The notes beneath the pieces were generated by a model. The model ran no database searches. It was not told where the DNA came from and saw only the letters and a list, made by a program, of their open reading frames with translations. This document shows positions 35,601-43,479 of a stretch of 64,000 bases of DNA, piece after piece. Each line of letters opens with the position of its first letter. Position 1 is the stretch's first letter. The DNA is from Symsagittifera roscoffensis. Lineage: Eukaryota; Xenacoelomorpha; Acoela; Convolutidae. The DNA lies in contig NC_087064.1 of the NCBI RefSeq assembly GCF_963678635.1, forward strand, positions 46,297,346 through 46,361,345, given 5' to 3'. The position numbers and the translations under genes were made by a program.

Positions 35601-37880
35601 CTACAAACAAGTTAGTGCTATAGGGCAGTCATCTGAAATCCAATTGCGTTCCCAGGCTGTCCTCTCAGAGTTATGAATTGTGTATATCGTTACATATTTG
35701 TATTCATAACTCTTGAGAAATAAATCTTCTTCTTCAATGGTTAGGATACTGCTATCAAGCGAAATGATTAAGAATTTTTCTCGGCCAAGCAAACTTAGGT
35801 CGAATTGCACTAAGGCAACATTTTGATTCCCTAACTCCCGCAAAACTCGCAAAGTTTTTTGGAGTGGTTTGACGTGGACACAGACTTCGTTAATCTTCAG
35901 TGTCATTATTAACCTCAATTATCATACCGATTAAAAAAACTAGTTCTCTTATTCATGTTATCGGAAGTATTGAAGACGGCTTTTTCGGTGCTCACGAAAA
36001 ATATATTCGTGTTTATTTCAGTACACAAAACAATAAATTCTAAACCGGGTAACGGTCTCTAAAAAAGCTCCAAATTCGAAAAAGCTCCAAGAAAGAATTG
36101 ACGAGCCGAATACACCATCCATTTGAAACTTCCAATATTTAGATGGTATTTTGTTACATTAAAATGTTCTTGATATTGTATTTTCCTATTTATATTGTCT
36201 AAAACAGACCGGAGATGAAATTCTGATCGCTGATTTTTTTAAGTTTGGAAATGCATCAGGAGCTCAATTTTTTCTGGACTTTAGATTTTGAAATATTGCA
36301 AATATTTCTGATAGCTTGAAGCAAATTGCGACCAAATTTTTCAAGCAAGCAAATCGATGAAAGAAAACTTGAATCATTTTAATTTGATTTTGATTGCTTA
36401 AAAGGGTTCGAAACTGAAAATATTTCAAATGCAGTTTTGAAACATTTCAAACTGATTTAGATAGACTGAACAGTTTTCACACAAGCTATTCAAAACTATA
36501 GTAAGCAAGTACAACGCTTTGACCTAAAAAACACAAAAAATTCTTAGAGTTGCATCCTGCAAATTACTCGCGCTTGAGAAACAAGAGTTGTTTGCGGAAT
36601 GCTTCAAACGTCAAAAAATCTTGAAAATTGTTTTAGCAACGTGTTTACTTCAGATTGGTTCTGCCAAATTAAATTTTGTTTCGTTTTCCTCAATTTTCTG
36701 CATGTTTCGAGTCATGTTTATTTTTCAAATTATTCTGACAGCTTAAAACGACTTCACTACGTTCATTGACTCTTAAAAACAATAAAAACCAACCATGAAA
36801 GAAATATCAGAAAAGAGAAGCTTGTTAATAATTGCGTTGTTTAGGAAATGAAATAGACTGACTGATATCGAAAAACAACCAAAACAATGTTTAAAATTCA
36901 CATACAAGATTCAAGTTATAATAGAAAAGACTCTCGTTAGTCTATTTTTAATGATCATTGCCACCTTCTGCTCAAAATTTATCATTTTTTATAGTTAAGA
37001 TTTAAAAATGAACACCTAGCACGCATGCTTTTTGAAACTTACACAATAGATCTATAATTACCTGCGCAGATTCTGTTGGTTTTCTAGCAGGTGCGGAATA
37101 AACAGAGAACGGCGTGGGAGACTCGGAAGCCCCTGCAATTCCGGAGACAGTAGGCATCACAGAAGCAGCCTCATATGTTTTAACAGTGTTAGATGGCGCG
37201 TTGTCACCCATTGGTGCATCCAGATCAGCAAAAGCTCCAACACGAAAAATGGCGAAATCACAAAAATCGGTGAATAACGTTTTTTAAAGAGTCGCAACTT
37301 TTAATTGTTAATTCTAAGTGAAATGAATATGCATCAATATAAAATGAACTCAGCTAACCTTTTGCAGTTTTGTCTGTCGAAGCCTGAAAACAGAAAATAA
37401 CTGTGTAACTGGGGTAGTTTGAAATTTAACTTAACTGCAATTTAAAATTGCATACACCAAAACAATTAGTATCAAAGAATACTAGTCGCAGTATTAAACA
37501 ATGGAAAACTTTTGATTCATACTTTTAATATGAATGCTGTCTTATCGATAGAATAAATTAAAATGATCAGTTTCTTATTATGAAAAAGAAAACACAGCAT
37601 AACTATAAAAACAGAAGTTTGACAGCATTCAATCATAACAGCGAGTTGATTAAAAACAGAGCAGATAACTAATTAGTAAATTGAATTAAAAGTCATTACT
37701 TACAGGTGCTAGTGGTTTGGCGACAGCAGAAGCAGCAGCCGGGAAAAGCTCATCATCACTGTCTAGATTCACACTCACTCCCTCATTGGGATTGAGCCCA
37801 CCATCTCCACTGCCACTACCACCACCCTCTGCTCCACTGCCATTCAGATTCACTTCATCTCCGAATTCCAAGTCAGACAT
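32514..37880 (-). CDS. Sorting nexin, SNX1/SNX2 type (PX-BAR), 3' part not in window
   Basis: Seven exons (37704-37880, 37359-37383, 37062-37234, 33482-33536, 33005-33348, 32686-32802, 32514-32607) join in frame to 328 codons plus one base. Residues 1-125 are a Gly/Ser/acidic low-complexity N-terminus. About 131-255 is a PX domain with RRFSDF (173-178), the proline loop PPPPEK (197-202) and RRMAALERF (226-234); known PX domains bind phosphoinositides through such basic residues. About 259-297 matches the amphipathic helix region before BAR in SNX1/2, and 298-328 the start of the first BAR helix. Known SNX1/SNX2 are retromer-associated membrane-tubulating proteins of early endosomes, about 520 residues long, so roughly 200 residues are missing. 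The next exon was not found before satellite A begins. Assignment to SNX1 versus SNX2 is not possible. Confidence 0.88.
32686..32802 (-). CDS. Sorting nexin exon 6 (amphipathic helix region)
   Basis: Begins after CTTCGATTTAG and ends at CAG|GTAAAT, 39 codons in phase 0. It starts [19 protein letters not shown], matching the LSG-x-LLK-x-F stretch that follows the PX domain in SNX1/2 and helps insert into membranes. It follows exon 5 across a 202-bp intron. Confidence 0.85.
33005..33348 (-). CDS. Sorting nexin exon 5 (PX domain core)
   Basis: Bounded by AATATTTTCAG and GAAGAG|GTAGTA; 114 codons after the split Gly. It carries the diagnostic PX features: the FKVSTRTN strand, [13 protein letters not shown], the IVPPPPEK loop, the [14 protein letters not shown] linker, [17 protein letters not shown] and the closing FLEREE. 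The frame stays open past the donor for a further 16 codons with unrelated residues, so the splice site and not the stop marks the exon end. This is the most strongly supported coding sequence in the window. Confidence 0.93.
33482..33536 (-). CDS. Sorting nexin exon 4 (start of PX domain)
   Basis: Acceptor TTTTTAG and donor GTCG|GTGAGT bound 18 codons reading [18 protein letters not shown] plus one base. The FIIVSISD strand matches the first beta strand of SNX1-type PX domains. The split Gly codon rejoins with exon 5 to give KVGDGVNAY, the family's conserved turn. It is separated from exon 3 by a 3,525-bp intron. Confidence 0.85.
33700..34075. repeat. Decayed satellite A monomers in sorting nexin intron 3
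   Basis: The segment keeps family A words in imperfect form: AGGCTATTCAAGCTGG, TTGAAACTTAGAAAC, TTTCAAAAGCAAGCTC, TTGAAATATTTCAAGTTG and GCAAGCAAACTTTTG. Spacing and wording are degraded compared with the main array. It is read as an old satellite outlier, not as a coding exon. A 108-codon minus-strand frame overlaps it and has no recognisable product. Confidence 0.6.
34170..35073 (+). mobile_element. LINE remnant: C-terminal part of a reverse transcriptase ORF
   Basis: Broken frames on the plus strand read, in order, [55 protein letters not shown] and [15 protein letters not shown]. This is the order of the region after the catalytic FADD in LINE ORF2 proteins (thumb region and conserved C-terminal tail). 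The frame is interrupted by stops (for example after LLQNYDSNN) and frameshifts at about 34,560, 34,630 and 34,890, so it is dead. The catalytic RT core and endonuclease are absent, fitting 5' truncation on insertion. It lies in intron 3 of the sorting nexin gene in the opposite orientation. Confidence 0.8.
34196..34395 (+). repeat. About 100-bp direct duplication within the LINE remnant
   Basis: GAATGAGGATTTAGCAAAGG occurs at 34,196 and 34,295 with flanking CATCGAAAAA and GGTTAAAT words shared. Both copies encode the same NEDLAKVS stretch of the RT thumb region, so the duplication arose after insertion or was already present in the source copy. Confidence 0.8.
35299..35517 (+). other. 72-codon open frame inside insert in LINE remnant, unknown
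   Basis: Directly after a TAA the frame opens as [20 protein letters not shown] and runs through [13 protein letters not shown] and [17 protein letters not shown] to a TAA. There is no ATG at its start. The composition is balanced and protein-like, unlike the low-complexity frames of the satellites. A frame just upstream (ending [12 protein letters not shown]) could join it by a one-base shift. It sits between the LINE C-terminus and its 3' tail. It could be an exon of a nested gene, a fragment of a processed gene copy, or part of another transposon. I do not recognise the family. Confidence 0.35.
35545..35735 (+). mobile_element. LINE 3' untranslated tail
   Basis: Non-coding tail containing GGGCAGTCATCTGAAATCC and GCGTTCCCAGGCTGTCC, ending AGAAATAAATCTTCTTCTTC. 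A short microsatellite-like end after an AATAAA-type word is typical of CR1/L2-like LINE 3' ends, and it follows a LINE C-terminus on the same strand. About 470 bp of unrelated sequence separates it from the protein-coding remnant. A 105-codon minus-strand frame (35601-35918) overlaps it antisense and is not called. Confidence 0.55.
35740..36229. other. Intronic DNA, no feature identified
   Basis: AT-rich sequence in intron 3 of the sorting nexin gene. The minus-strand frame ending in [16 protein letters not shown] (about 35,745-35,905) has fairly protein-like composition. It has no recognised motif or clear splice sites, so it is left uncalled. Confidence 0.4.
36230..36540. repeat. Decayed satellite A monomers, second outlier
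   Basis: Words such as TTTTGAAATATTGCAAATA, TTTTTCAAGCAAGC, TTCGAAACTGAAAATATTTC, TAGACTGAACAGTTTTC and CAAGCTATTCAAAACTATAG recall family A, with heavy divergence. Spacing is roughly monomer-like. Like 33,700-34,075 it lies in intron 3, several kilobases outside the main array. Confidence 0.5.
36541..37061. other. Intronic DNA, no feature identified
   Basis: Remaining 5' part of sorting nexin intron 3. A short tail resembling the end of family C (CGTTCATTGACTCTTAAAAA, near 36,758) may be a further decayed copy. Nothing else is seen. Confidence 0.4.
37062..37234 (-). CDS. Sorting nexin exon 3
   Basis: Reads (A)[14 protein letters not shown] and on to KPTESAQ, 57 codons after the split one, ending at CAG|GTAATT in phase 0. 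The acceptor (CGTGTTGGAG) has a poor pyrimidine tract and is chosen because it alone completes the codon left open by exon 2. The content is Ser/Thr/Pro-rich linker ahead of the PX domain. Confidence 0.72.
37359..37383 (-). CDS. Sorting nexin micro-exon 2 (25 nt)
   Basis: A 25-base exon is flanked by a textbook acceptor (TCTGTTTTCAG) and the donor AAAAG|GTTAGC. It reads ASTDKTAK plus the first base of the next codon. The phase fits exon 1 (phase 0) and leaves one base, which exon 3 completes as GCT. It is too short to be found by open-frame length; the call rests on splice sites and phase only. Confidence 0.68.
37704..37880 (-). CDS. Sorting nexin exon 1 (start codon, acidic N-terminus)
   Basis: Starts at the ATG of [10 protein letters not shown] and ends at a strong donor, CCT|GTAAGT, in phase 0 after 59 codons. 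The composition is Gly/Ser-rich, followed by the acidic NLDSDDELF motif, as expected of the unstructured N-terminus of SNX1/2. A longer frame could start upstream only at a TTG, so the ATG is preferred. A two-codon upstream frame (ATG CTG TAG) lies at 37889-37897. Confidence 0.8.
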
Positions 37881-37888
37881 GACTCTTA

Positions 37889-37897
37889 CTACAGCAT
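37889..37897 (-). promoter_or_regulatory. Two-codon upstream frame ahead of sorting nexin start
   Basis: ATG CTG TAG ends eight bases before the chosen start codon. If the transcript begins upstream of it, ribosomes would meet this minimal upstream frame first, which could reduce initiation at the main ATG. The main ATG has G at -3. It is not known whether this segment is in the mature 5' UTR. Confidence 0.3.
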
Positions 37898-38171
37898 GAA
37901 CTGATAGAAAATTCAAACACCACGGTCAAAGCTCACATTTTGCACAAGTAAAAAAGCCACTGTTGGGCAATTGTTAAACAATGAAACTCTTCTCCCCTCG
38001 AGAAAACCCTAGATCCGCCTACGAACAAGACACAACTCAAGATGCATTTAATTTGATCATTTTGCAGCAGTCTTGAGCTACGAACTTTAATGTCGTTGTT
38101 TCCATAAATTTTCCACCAAACTTCATTTTATTTCTTTTGAACTGAAGTTTTGAGCAACTGCTTTACGTTAC
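37898..38171. other. Presumed sorting nexin upstream region
   Basis: This holds the 5' flank of the minus-strand gene. No clear TATA box or initiator could be assigned. It contains slightly more GC-rich patches (for example CTCCCCTCGAGAAAACCCTA near 37,992) than the surrounding DNA. Confidence 0.3.
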
Positions 38172-38227
38172 AGGGGTCCCAAACGAATAGAGGGGTCCCA
38201 AACGAGTAGAGAGGTCCCAAACGATAT
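38172..38227. repeat. 19-bp tandem repeat, three copies
   Basis: AGGGGTCCCAAACGAATAG, AGGGGTCCCAAACGAGTAG and AGAGGTCCCAAACGATAT follow one another directly. It stands out as GC-richer than its surroundings and abuts the left arm of an inverted repeat. Confidence 0.9.
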
Positions 38228-38506
38228 TTGGTTTCAAAGACTTACCAATGTAATCGGGGTCTGAAAACGCCAGATTTCCTGATCTGCATTAGGTTTTGCA
38301 TCGTATTGAATTCAATCTCGAATGAGCAAAGTATAAAAGTTGTTCATGCGAGAAGAAACGCTCTTAGCGACAAAATTGAAATATCAGCCTGAAAATTTAA
38401 ACTTCGTTATTTCTTACTCTTTCACGCGGATTGAAAAACCTAGTGCAAATGAAGAAATCTGGCGTTTTCAGACCTGGGTTACATTGGTAAGTCTTTGAAC
38501 CTAACA
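38222..38506. mobile_element. MITE-like inverted repeat
   Basis: The left arm (from 38,222: CAAAGACTTACCAATGTAA, then TCTGAAAACGCCAGATTTC) is matched in reverse complement by the right arm ending near 38,506. The arms are about 60-75 bp, roughly 90 percent identical by eye, and enclose about 140-165 bp with no open frame. Such an element could be a non-autonomous DNA transposon. No clear target-site duplication was found, so it may instead be a plain hairpin-forming repeat. Confidence 0.55.
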
Positions 38507-38509
38507 TTG

Positions 38510-39110
38510 ATAACTTTATAGAAGGTAGTTCTGATCATTTGCTCGAGGTCTATATAAAAAATTTGCAGAAAATCGAAGTTAATGAGATCCTAAATGGACA
38601 TTAAAAACAAGCAATTAAGAGAATAAAAAATGAATTTGCGCTTAATTTAGTCCACTAGTGTATATATGACCCTAAACTACTTCATCGACTCTGAAAACTG
38701 AAATCTTCATGTATTAACTATCATACTTTAACCTCATCATTTTAATCTTTGCTTCAAAGAAAAATTTAAAGTTGGGTTTTGGGCTTAACTTATACAAAAA
38801 CAAGGTTTTAAAAAAAGCGTAACTATAGCAGAAACGAAAATGAGTTTAAGTGTTAAATTTTCTTGCAGTATTTCACACAAAATAAGATATTATTTCACTT
38901 TTAGCGACAGAAAAAATCGATGATTTTTTTTTTCAGAATAAATTACCATCAAACATGACAAAAATTGTATTCAAGTTGGCGTCTTTGCAAATACACAAAT
39001 TTCATCAACAAAGTCAAATAAATTTATTTACGCTAGGTGAGAAAGAAAAACTGAGAGAAAGGGCAACACGCTACTGGAAATCAGTATAACCAAGCACCGG
39101 GGTCAAATAA
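38510..39110. other. Intergenic DNA, no gene seen
   Basis: AT-rich DNA between the inverted repeat and the presumed 3' end of the TatD-like gene. A decayed family C tail (TATATATGACCCTAAACTAC, then TCATCGACTCTGAAAAC, about 38,660-38,695) is possible. Confidence 0.4.
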
Positions 39111-39115
39111 AAATA

Positions 39116-39121
39116 TTTATT
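39116..39121 (-). terminator. Candidate polyadenylation signal of the TatD-like gene
   Basis: TTTATT on the plus strand reads AATAAA on the minus strand, about 195 bp downstream of the TAA at 39315-39317. A second AATAAA is at about 39,022-39,027. Position and strand fit a 3' UTR, but AATAAA is frequent by chance in AT-rich DNA. Confidence 0.35.
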
Positions 39122-39314
39122 ATCTATCTGAACAATTTTCAGCTCTGATTAGGTGCCGTTTTTTCGACGTATTCTATTAAAATAAATCTAAAGTACTAAA
39201 ACTTTCTGTAACTTTAAAATACTATAAGAGCTCAAAATTGGTGTCATGGAAAGACCATCAATTTCAGAAATTAGCGATACCCAAAGAAAAGAGTTTATAA
39301 GAAACACAATATAA

Positions 39315-39407
39315 TTACAACCCATACATCTCCAGTAGATTCTGCCGCGTCTTCTTCAGAACTTCTTCAATAGGAATTGACTTCAGAAGGGAGATTCTTT
39401 CCGCAAC
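39315..39407 (-). CDS. Terminal exon, possible TatD-family nuclease C-terminus
   Basis: After the acceptor TTATACACTAG a 30-codon frame reads VAERISLLKSIPIEEVLKKT then RQNLLEMYGL and stops at TAA. TatD-family hydrolases end with a helix of the form VAE-x-IA-x-LK, then EEV-x-x-x-T-x-x-N-x-x-x-LYGL, and this exon fits that pattern. Known TatD proteins are metal-dependent DNases or deacylases with the catalytic residues further N-terminal, which are not visible here. No upstream exon was identified between 39,408 and 43,480 on the minus strand. The reading could also be a decayed fragment or chance; the splice site, intact stop and possible polyA signal favour a real exon. Confidence 0.45.
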   Translation of the reverse strand, partial: VAERISLLKSIPIEEVLKKTRQNLLEMYGL

Positions 39408-39409
39408 CT

Positions 39410-40699
39410 AGTGTATAAAAGTCAGACCCTAGCAGACCATCTGCGATCCGCTAAACTATGAAAATAGATTACGAATAAACATCAGTTCCTTGAAAAAAAA
39501 AGCTTTTTGGGCTATTACAAAATCCTGACAGAGACAATATAAAAAGATAATTCCTAAACAACTTCTGGATTTTTTTTTGGATTTGCTAAGTTTCGCCTAA
39601 AATACTAACTCCAAACTACAATTTTCATTGCGAATACAATTTTAACGGCCAGCGAATGTTTCCTTAGATTCAGGTAGACTGCATCAAAATCATATATGCA
39701 TAGCATTCTCCGCTACTGCAAAAATTTAGGAACTTCGTAAATGTATTAGTTGTCGGCAAATATTTTCTTTCTGTTAACAAATTGCGAGTTTTTTCTTGAC
39801 GCTTACTTCATGACCACGACTAAGTGGGCAGTAATTTTACTTAAACAACTACAGTTTTATTTGATTAAAACAAAGCAGTCAAAATCAAGTTCACGCAGGC
39901 GAACCAGAGCTTCGCAACACTTGTGATACAAAAACATAAGCCAGTGCTCAGGCGTCAAAAAATGACTGCTAAAACAATCTCCAACATGTTTCATATTTTC
40001 CAAAAACCTCGAAGACTCCTCCCATTCTCAGGCAACTTTTGAATCATAAAAACTCCTTTCTCAAACTTGAACCAGGTGAAGGAAATATAAGAAAAATGGG
40101 TAAAAAACTTTTCTTATCTTCGAATATTTACGATCAGATCAAAATTTTAAAAAAAGACGGGTCCATTCAAGAATTTTTTGAATTTGACAAACTTGAACCA
40201 GTCGAAAGAATTATTTGTGAAAAACTAATACACTATTACATTAATACACCATAAGGATTTTCAATTTTAGTTAAAATTACTCAAATCATAACAAAAGTCA
40301 ATTTTTTTTAATTACACAAAATAAGTTCGAGGCCGGATTCGAAGTAAAGCCTATGATTTGGACCCTTAGTCTCGGTTAAACGCACAACATGAAGCTCAGA
40401 GTCTCAATTGATTATCAGCCAATCTATGAAATCATTCAGTGATTCTGTTGTTAAAAGTCTTTTGTTACCTGAAAAAGCAAGCGTAAAAACATTCAAAAAG
40501 TTAAGAGCATAATAACATTACAACATTAAGCATTTATTAAGGGGTCTTATAAATTTAATGTTGAATAGTTTTTGTCCATATAGATTCACGCTATTTTCAA
40601 TTCTTGATGCACTATAAGATAATGTTAGCCATTTGAGGGGGAAAAACTTTAAAAAGAAAAATCTCATTTCTTTAGTAATTGACCAAATTTACTAGCTCT
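39410..40699. other. Non-coding DNA, two weak open frames
   Basis: No recognisable gene. A plus-strand frame at 40039-40254 (71 codons, TTG start, containing NSFLKLEPGEGNIRKMG and ending LIHYYINTP) has a plausible composition. A minus-strand stretch across about 39,855-40,010 reads EESSRFLENMKHVGDCF and continues through PEHWLMFLYHKCCEAL. Neither shows a known motif or clear splice sites, so both stay uncalled. A minus-strand TTCGAATCC word at about 40,331-40,339 resembles a tRNA T-arm. Confidence 0.4.
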
Positions 40700-41190
40700 C
40701 AGAGCCTTTTCTGCCGAACATCAACATAGCCAACAGACAGTTGAAAAAGAGTCATGATCGCAAGGAAACAGAAAAAAAATGCTTTTTTTGAAAAACTTCA
40801 AATTTGGAATGACAAAAAATTAAATAGCCTTACAAACTATTTGAATTTCGAGAACAAGGTTCTGATTGAAACTTATTCGATAAATCAGCTTAATTTGAGA
40901 AAACAGGATCAAAAGTAAATTTTTTCCGCTCAGAAGTCTAAATTAAAACCCACTTTCGAAACTTGAAGTCAATGACGCTATTCGCGATCTCAACACTTTT
41001 GTTGCTCGATAGTGGGAATTTGCCTTTCTTTCAACAACGAGAATAAAGTGGATTAAAAAAAATCAAACGGCGAAAAATACAATTTTAGCATTAACAAAAT
41101 TAAGACTTCCTGAAAAAAACTGAAACAGATCGACAAGACCTATATAAGATTATTCACTATGTTCATGACCCTTAAAAATCAGTTAAACTT
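40700..41190. repeat. Dispersed repeat family C, copy 2
   Basis: Shares with copy 3, in order: an AAAAGAG-x-CATGA-like start, ATAGCCTTACAAACTATTTG (ATGGCCTTAAAGCTCTTTG in copy 3), GAAGTCAATGACGCTATTCG, TTTTGTTGCTCGATAGTGGG and GACCTATATAAGA. Copies 2 and 3 lie in the same orientation about 980 bp apart, so they may also be an old tandem pair. Confidence 0.7.
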
Positions 41191-41506
41191 ACTCGTTCTG
41201 CCAATTAAAAAGATTAGAGTTACAAACGATTACGCAAAAGCACCAGATACATATAATGTCTAGATTTTTCTGCTAGAAATTTTAGTTGGCTAATTCTTTA
41301 CCTATTGTATTTGAAAACCAGTTCAATAATTGAAACACTAGTGCAGTAATTGAAACACTATTGTAATAATTGAACACATGCGAGAACATGTGATATTTGA
41401 GAACATGTAATATTGAAATATTTGATACACTTGCGAGAACGCAAAAACAGCTCTATAAAGTGCAATAAAAAAAATTAGAAATAAGCCTCGAATTAGCAAA
41501 ATATCG

Positions 41507-41580
41507 GATTCCTCTGAGATTCGAAACTGCGACCTGGTGTCTAAGAGTCTCACACACTAAGCACTCTGCTACGGAAGCTC
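41507..41580 (-). repeat. tRNA-like relic, possibly a tRNA-derived SINE head
   Basis: Read on the minus strand it has a polymerase III A-box-like GTAGCAGAGTGCTTAGTG and a B-box-like GTTTCGAATCT, about 42 bases apart start to start. A degenerate acceptor pairing (GCTTCC with GGAATC) closes a 74-nt unit. The D and T stems do not pair well, so a functional tRNA is unlikely. No second copy with the same tail was confirmed. Confidence 0.3.
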
Positions 41581-41764
41581 AAAAGGCTCCAAACACTAGC
41601 CACCACAAATAAAGCAAAAAACAGATGCTATGCAATTTCCAATGATATAGTGAAGTTTTCGAATAAGTGAACACTTTTAATGAACACTTATATTAGCGAG
41701 TTATGTTAGAAAAAAGACTGTTCGTAATAACACACTTAACTGATCGTAAGTGTAAAACATAGCC

Positions 41765-42175
41765 AACTAACATTTGGAAAAGAGCAATGAACTTGTTTTT
41801 TCAAGAGGCTTGAACTTTTGAATTTCGAAGAAAAAAATAGATGGCCTTAAAGCTCTTTGAATTTGTAGAAAAATTTATGACGGCCATTTTTTTGTTGGAA
41901 ATAATCCAAATTGAGATAGCTGGATCAATAGGCAAAACTTTTATTTTGCTGAAAAATCTGATAATTAATTTCCATTTTCAAAATTCGAAGTCGATCGCTC
42001 ACGTTGTTCGTGACCTTTACATTTTTGCTGTTCGATAGTGGAGTTTGCTTTCCTTTTAGCAATGGAAATGCACTGAACTTAAAAAGAAATCAGTATTCAA
42101 ACCGCGAAAAATCAAAATATGTAAGACCTATATAAGAGTTTTCACTACTTTCATTACTCTTAAAAATACCTTTTT
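41765..42175. repeat. Dispersed repeat family C, copy 3
   Basis: Homologous to copies 1 and 2 by the ordered words AGTCGATCGCTCACG, TTTTGCTGTTCGATAGTGG, AAACCGCGAAAAATC and AGACCTATATAAGAG, then CTACTTTCATTACTCTTAAA. A 65-codon frame on the plus strand (41841-42038) is not shared intact by the other copies, so it is not called as a gene. Confidence 0.7.
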
Positions 42176-42179
42176 TAGA

Positions 42180-43479
42180 ACAATCACTGATATAGAAGGA
42201 ACAATTCAATGAAAAAGCCCCAATGAAAACCGTTCGAATATGACCGTTTCATACTATAATAATAAAAGGACAATAAATTTACTTAAAGAATAATTGGAAA
42301 CTTATTATAAGCTTATTATTAGCCTATTAGAAGCTTTATGCTAAAGTTTATTTGATTTGCCTTTTGAACTCGAAATTGGACCTAATATCAAAAACTTCCA
42401 ACCAATTTTTCTTTCTTCTCGACACAGAGAACTCTAAGAAAAAATTAAAAGACACCAGAAGTTCCTCATAGAAAGTGCCTCCCCATTTTCAATGGTCGGA
42501 GCAAGGATTGATTCTTATAGCATATGAATTATCTTTATATAATGAGCAACTTCAAATCGTTTTAAAAATGAAGAGTATTCAAGGAGTCTCCGCTAAATTT
42601 GAGTCTGAATAGCATGAAGCGTGTTTCTCACGCCCATGACATATTTTTTTTTGCAATTTTTGGATCTCGAAACGCTGTAAATAGGTACTCAATATGATAG
42701 CCACTTTTACTATCATCCTTAAAGATCGAGCGCCTTTAGCCTCCAGAAATAAAAAAAATCTATATTAACTGTACATGGATATTTCATAATAATATCTATG
42801 TGGGCTAATCATAGTCTTCACATTCACCAGTTCCATAACTCGTTAATTCTGATCAATAGCAAAAAACTCTGATTGATGGTTTCAATGATTGCAAATGCTT
42901 TCCTATCCGCAGTTGGTTTGCAATAAATTTGATAACCAAGCTTAAATTGTTCTACTTTGAGGTAAAAATCACAGGATTAGGAAACTATTTTAAATTTTGC
43001 TCCTAACACTAGAGAAACTCTTCCTTCATACTATCATGTTACTAGATTCCATCACTCTAACAAAAGACACAGTGGGGTGTATAGGTATTTCTCAACTGGA
43101 GGGGGCGGATTTTCAAAATGTTTGAAAATTTAATCGACTGTTTTTTATCGACCATATCCATATCCTTTTATTTCCTTGATCTCCCAAATCACGATTATCA
43201 CCCTATTATGACAAACCCATCAAAAGTACTATATATTGGCGTCAAAAGAGCCTTGAGAAAACTTTAAGCATCGGTTAGCAAAAATGAATATTCTACTATA
43301 GTACCAAAGGGCGTATCACGGTTTTTCAACCAAGGATAAAAAAAATATAAGAAATAATATAAAAATATTATAATTATAAAAATGATATAATAATATTTAC
43401 TAAGAAGGCGCTGTATCTATGTTAAACCCCGCAATTCAACCAACAACTTAAGCCATTTCTGTTTTTTATATATAGAATC
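42180..43479. other. Non-coding DNA, no feature identified
   Basis: No open frame with recognisable content. A run of simple AT-rich sequence lies at about 43,336-43,402 (ATAATATAAAAATATTATAA). Family B begins to be recognisable near 43,480. Confidence 0.4.

Noticed and set aside
37717-37899. Plus-strand Ser/Pro-rich frame of 60 codons
   Set aside because: Antisense shadow of the Gly/Ser/acidic exon 1 of the sorting nexin.
40331-40420. Second tRNA-like element on the minus strand
   Set aside because: Only the T-arm-like TTCGAATCC is convincing; the A-box and stems do not form.
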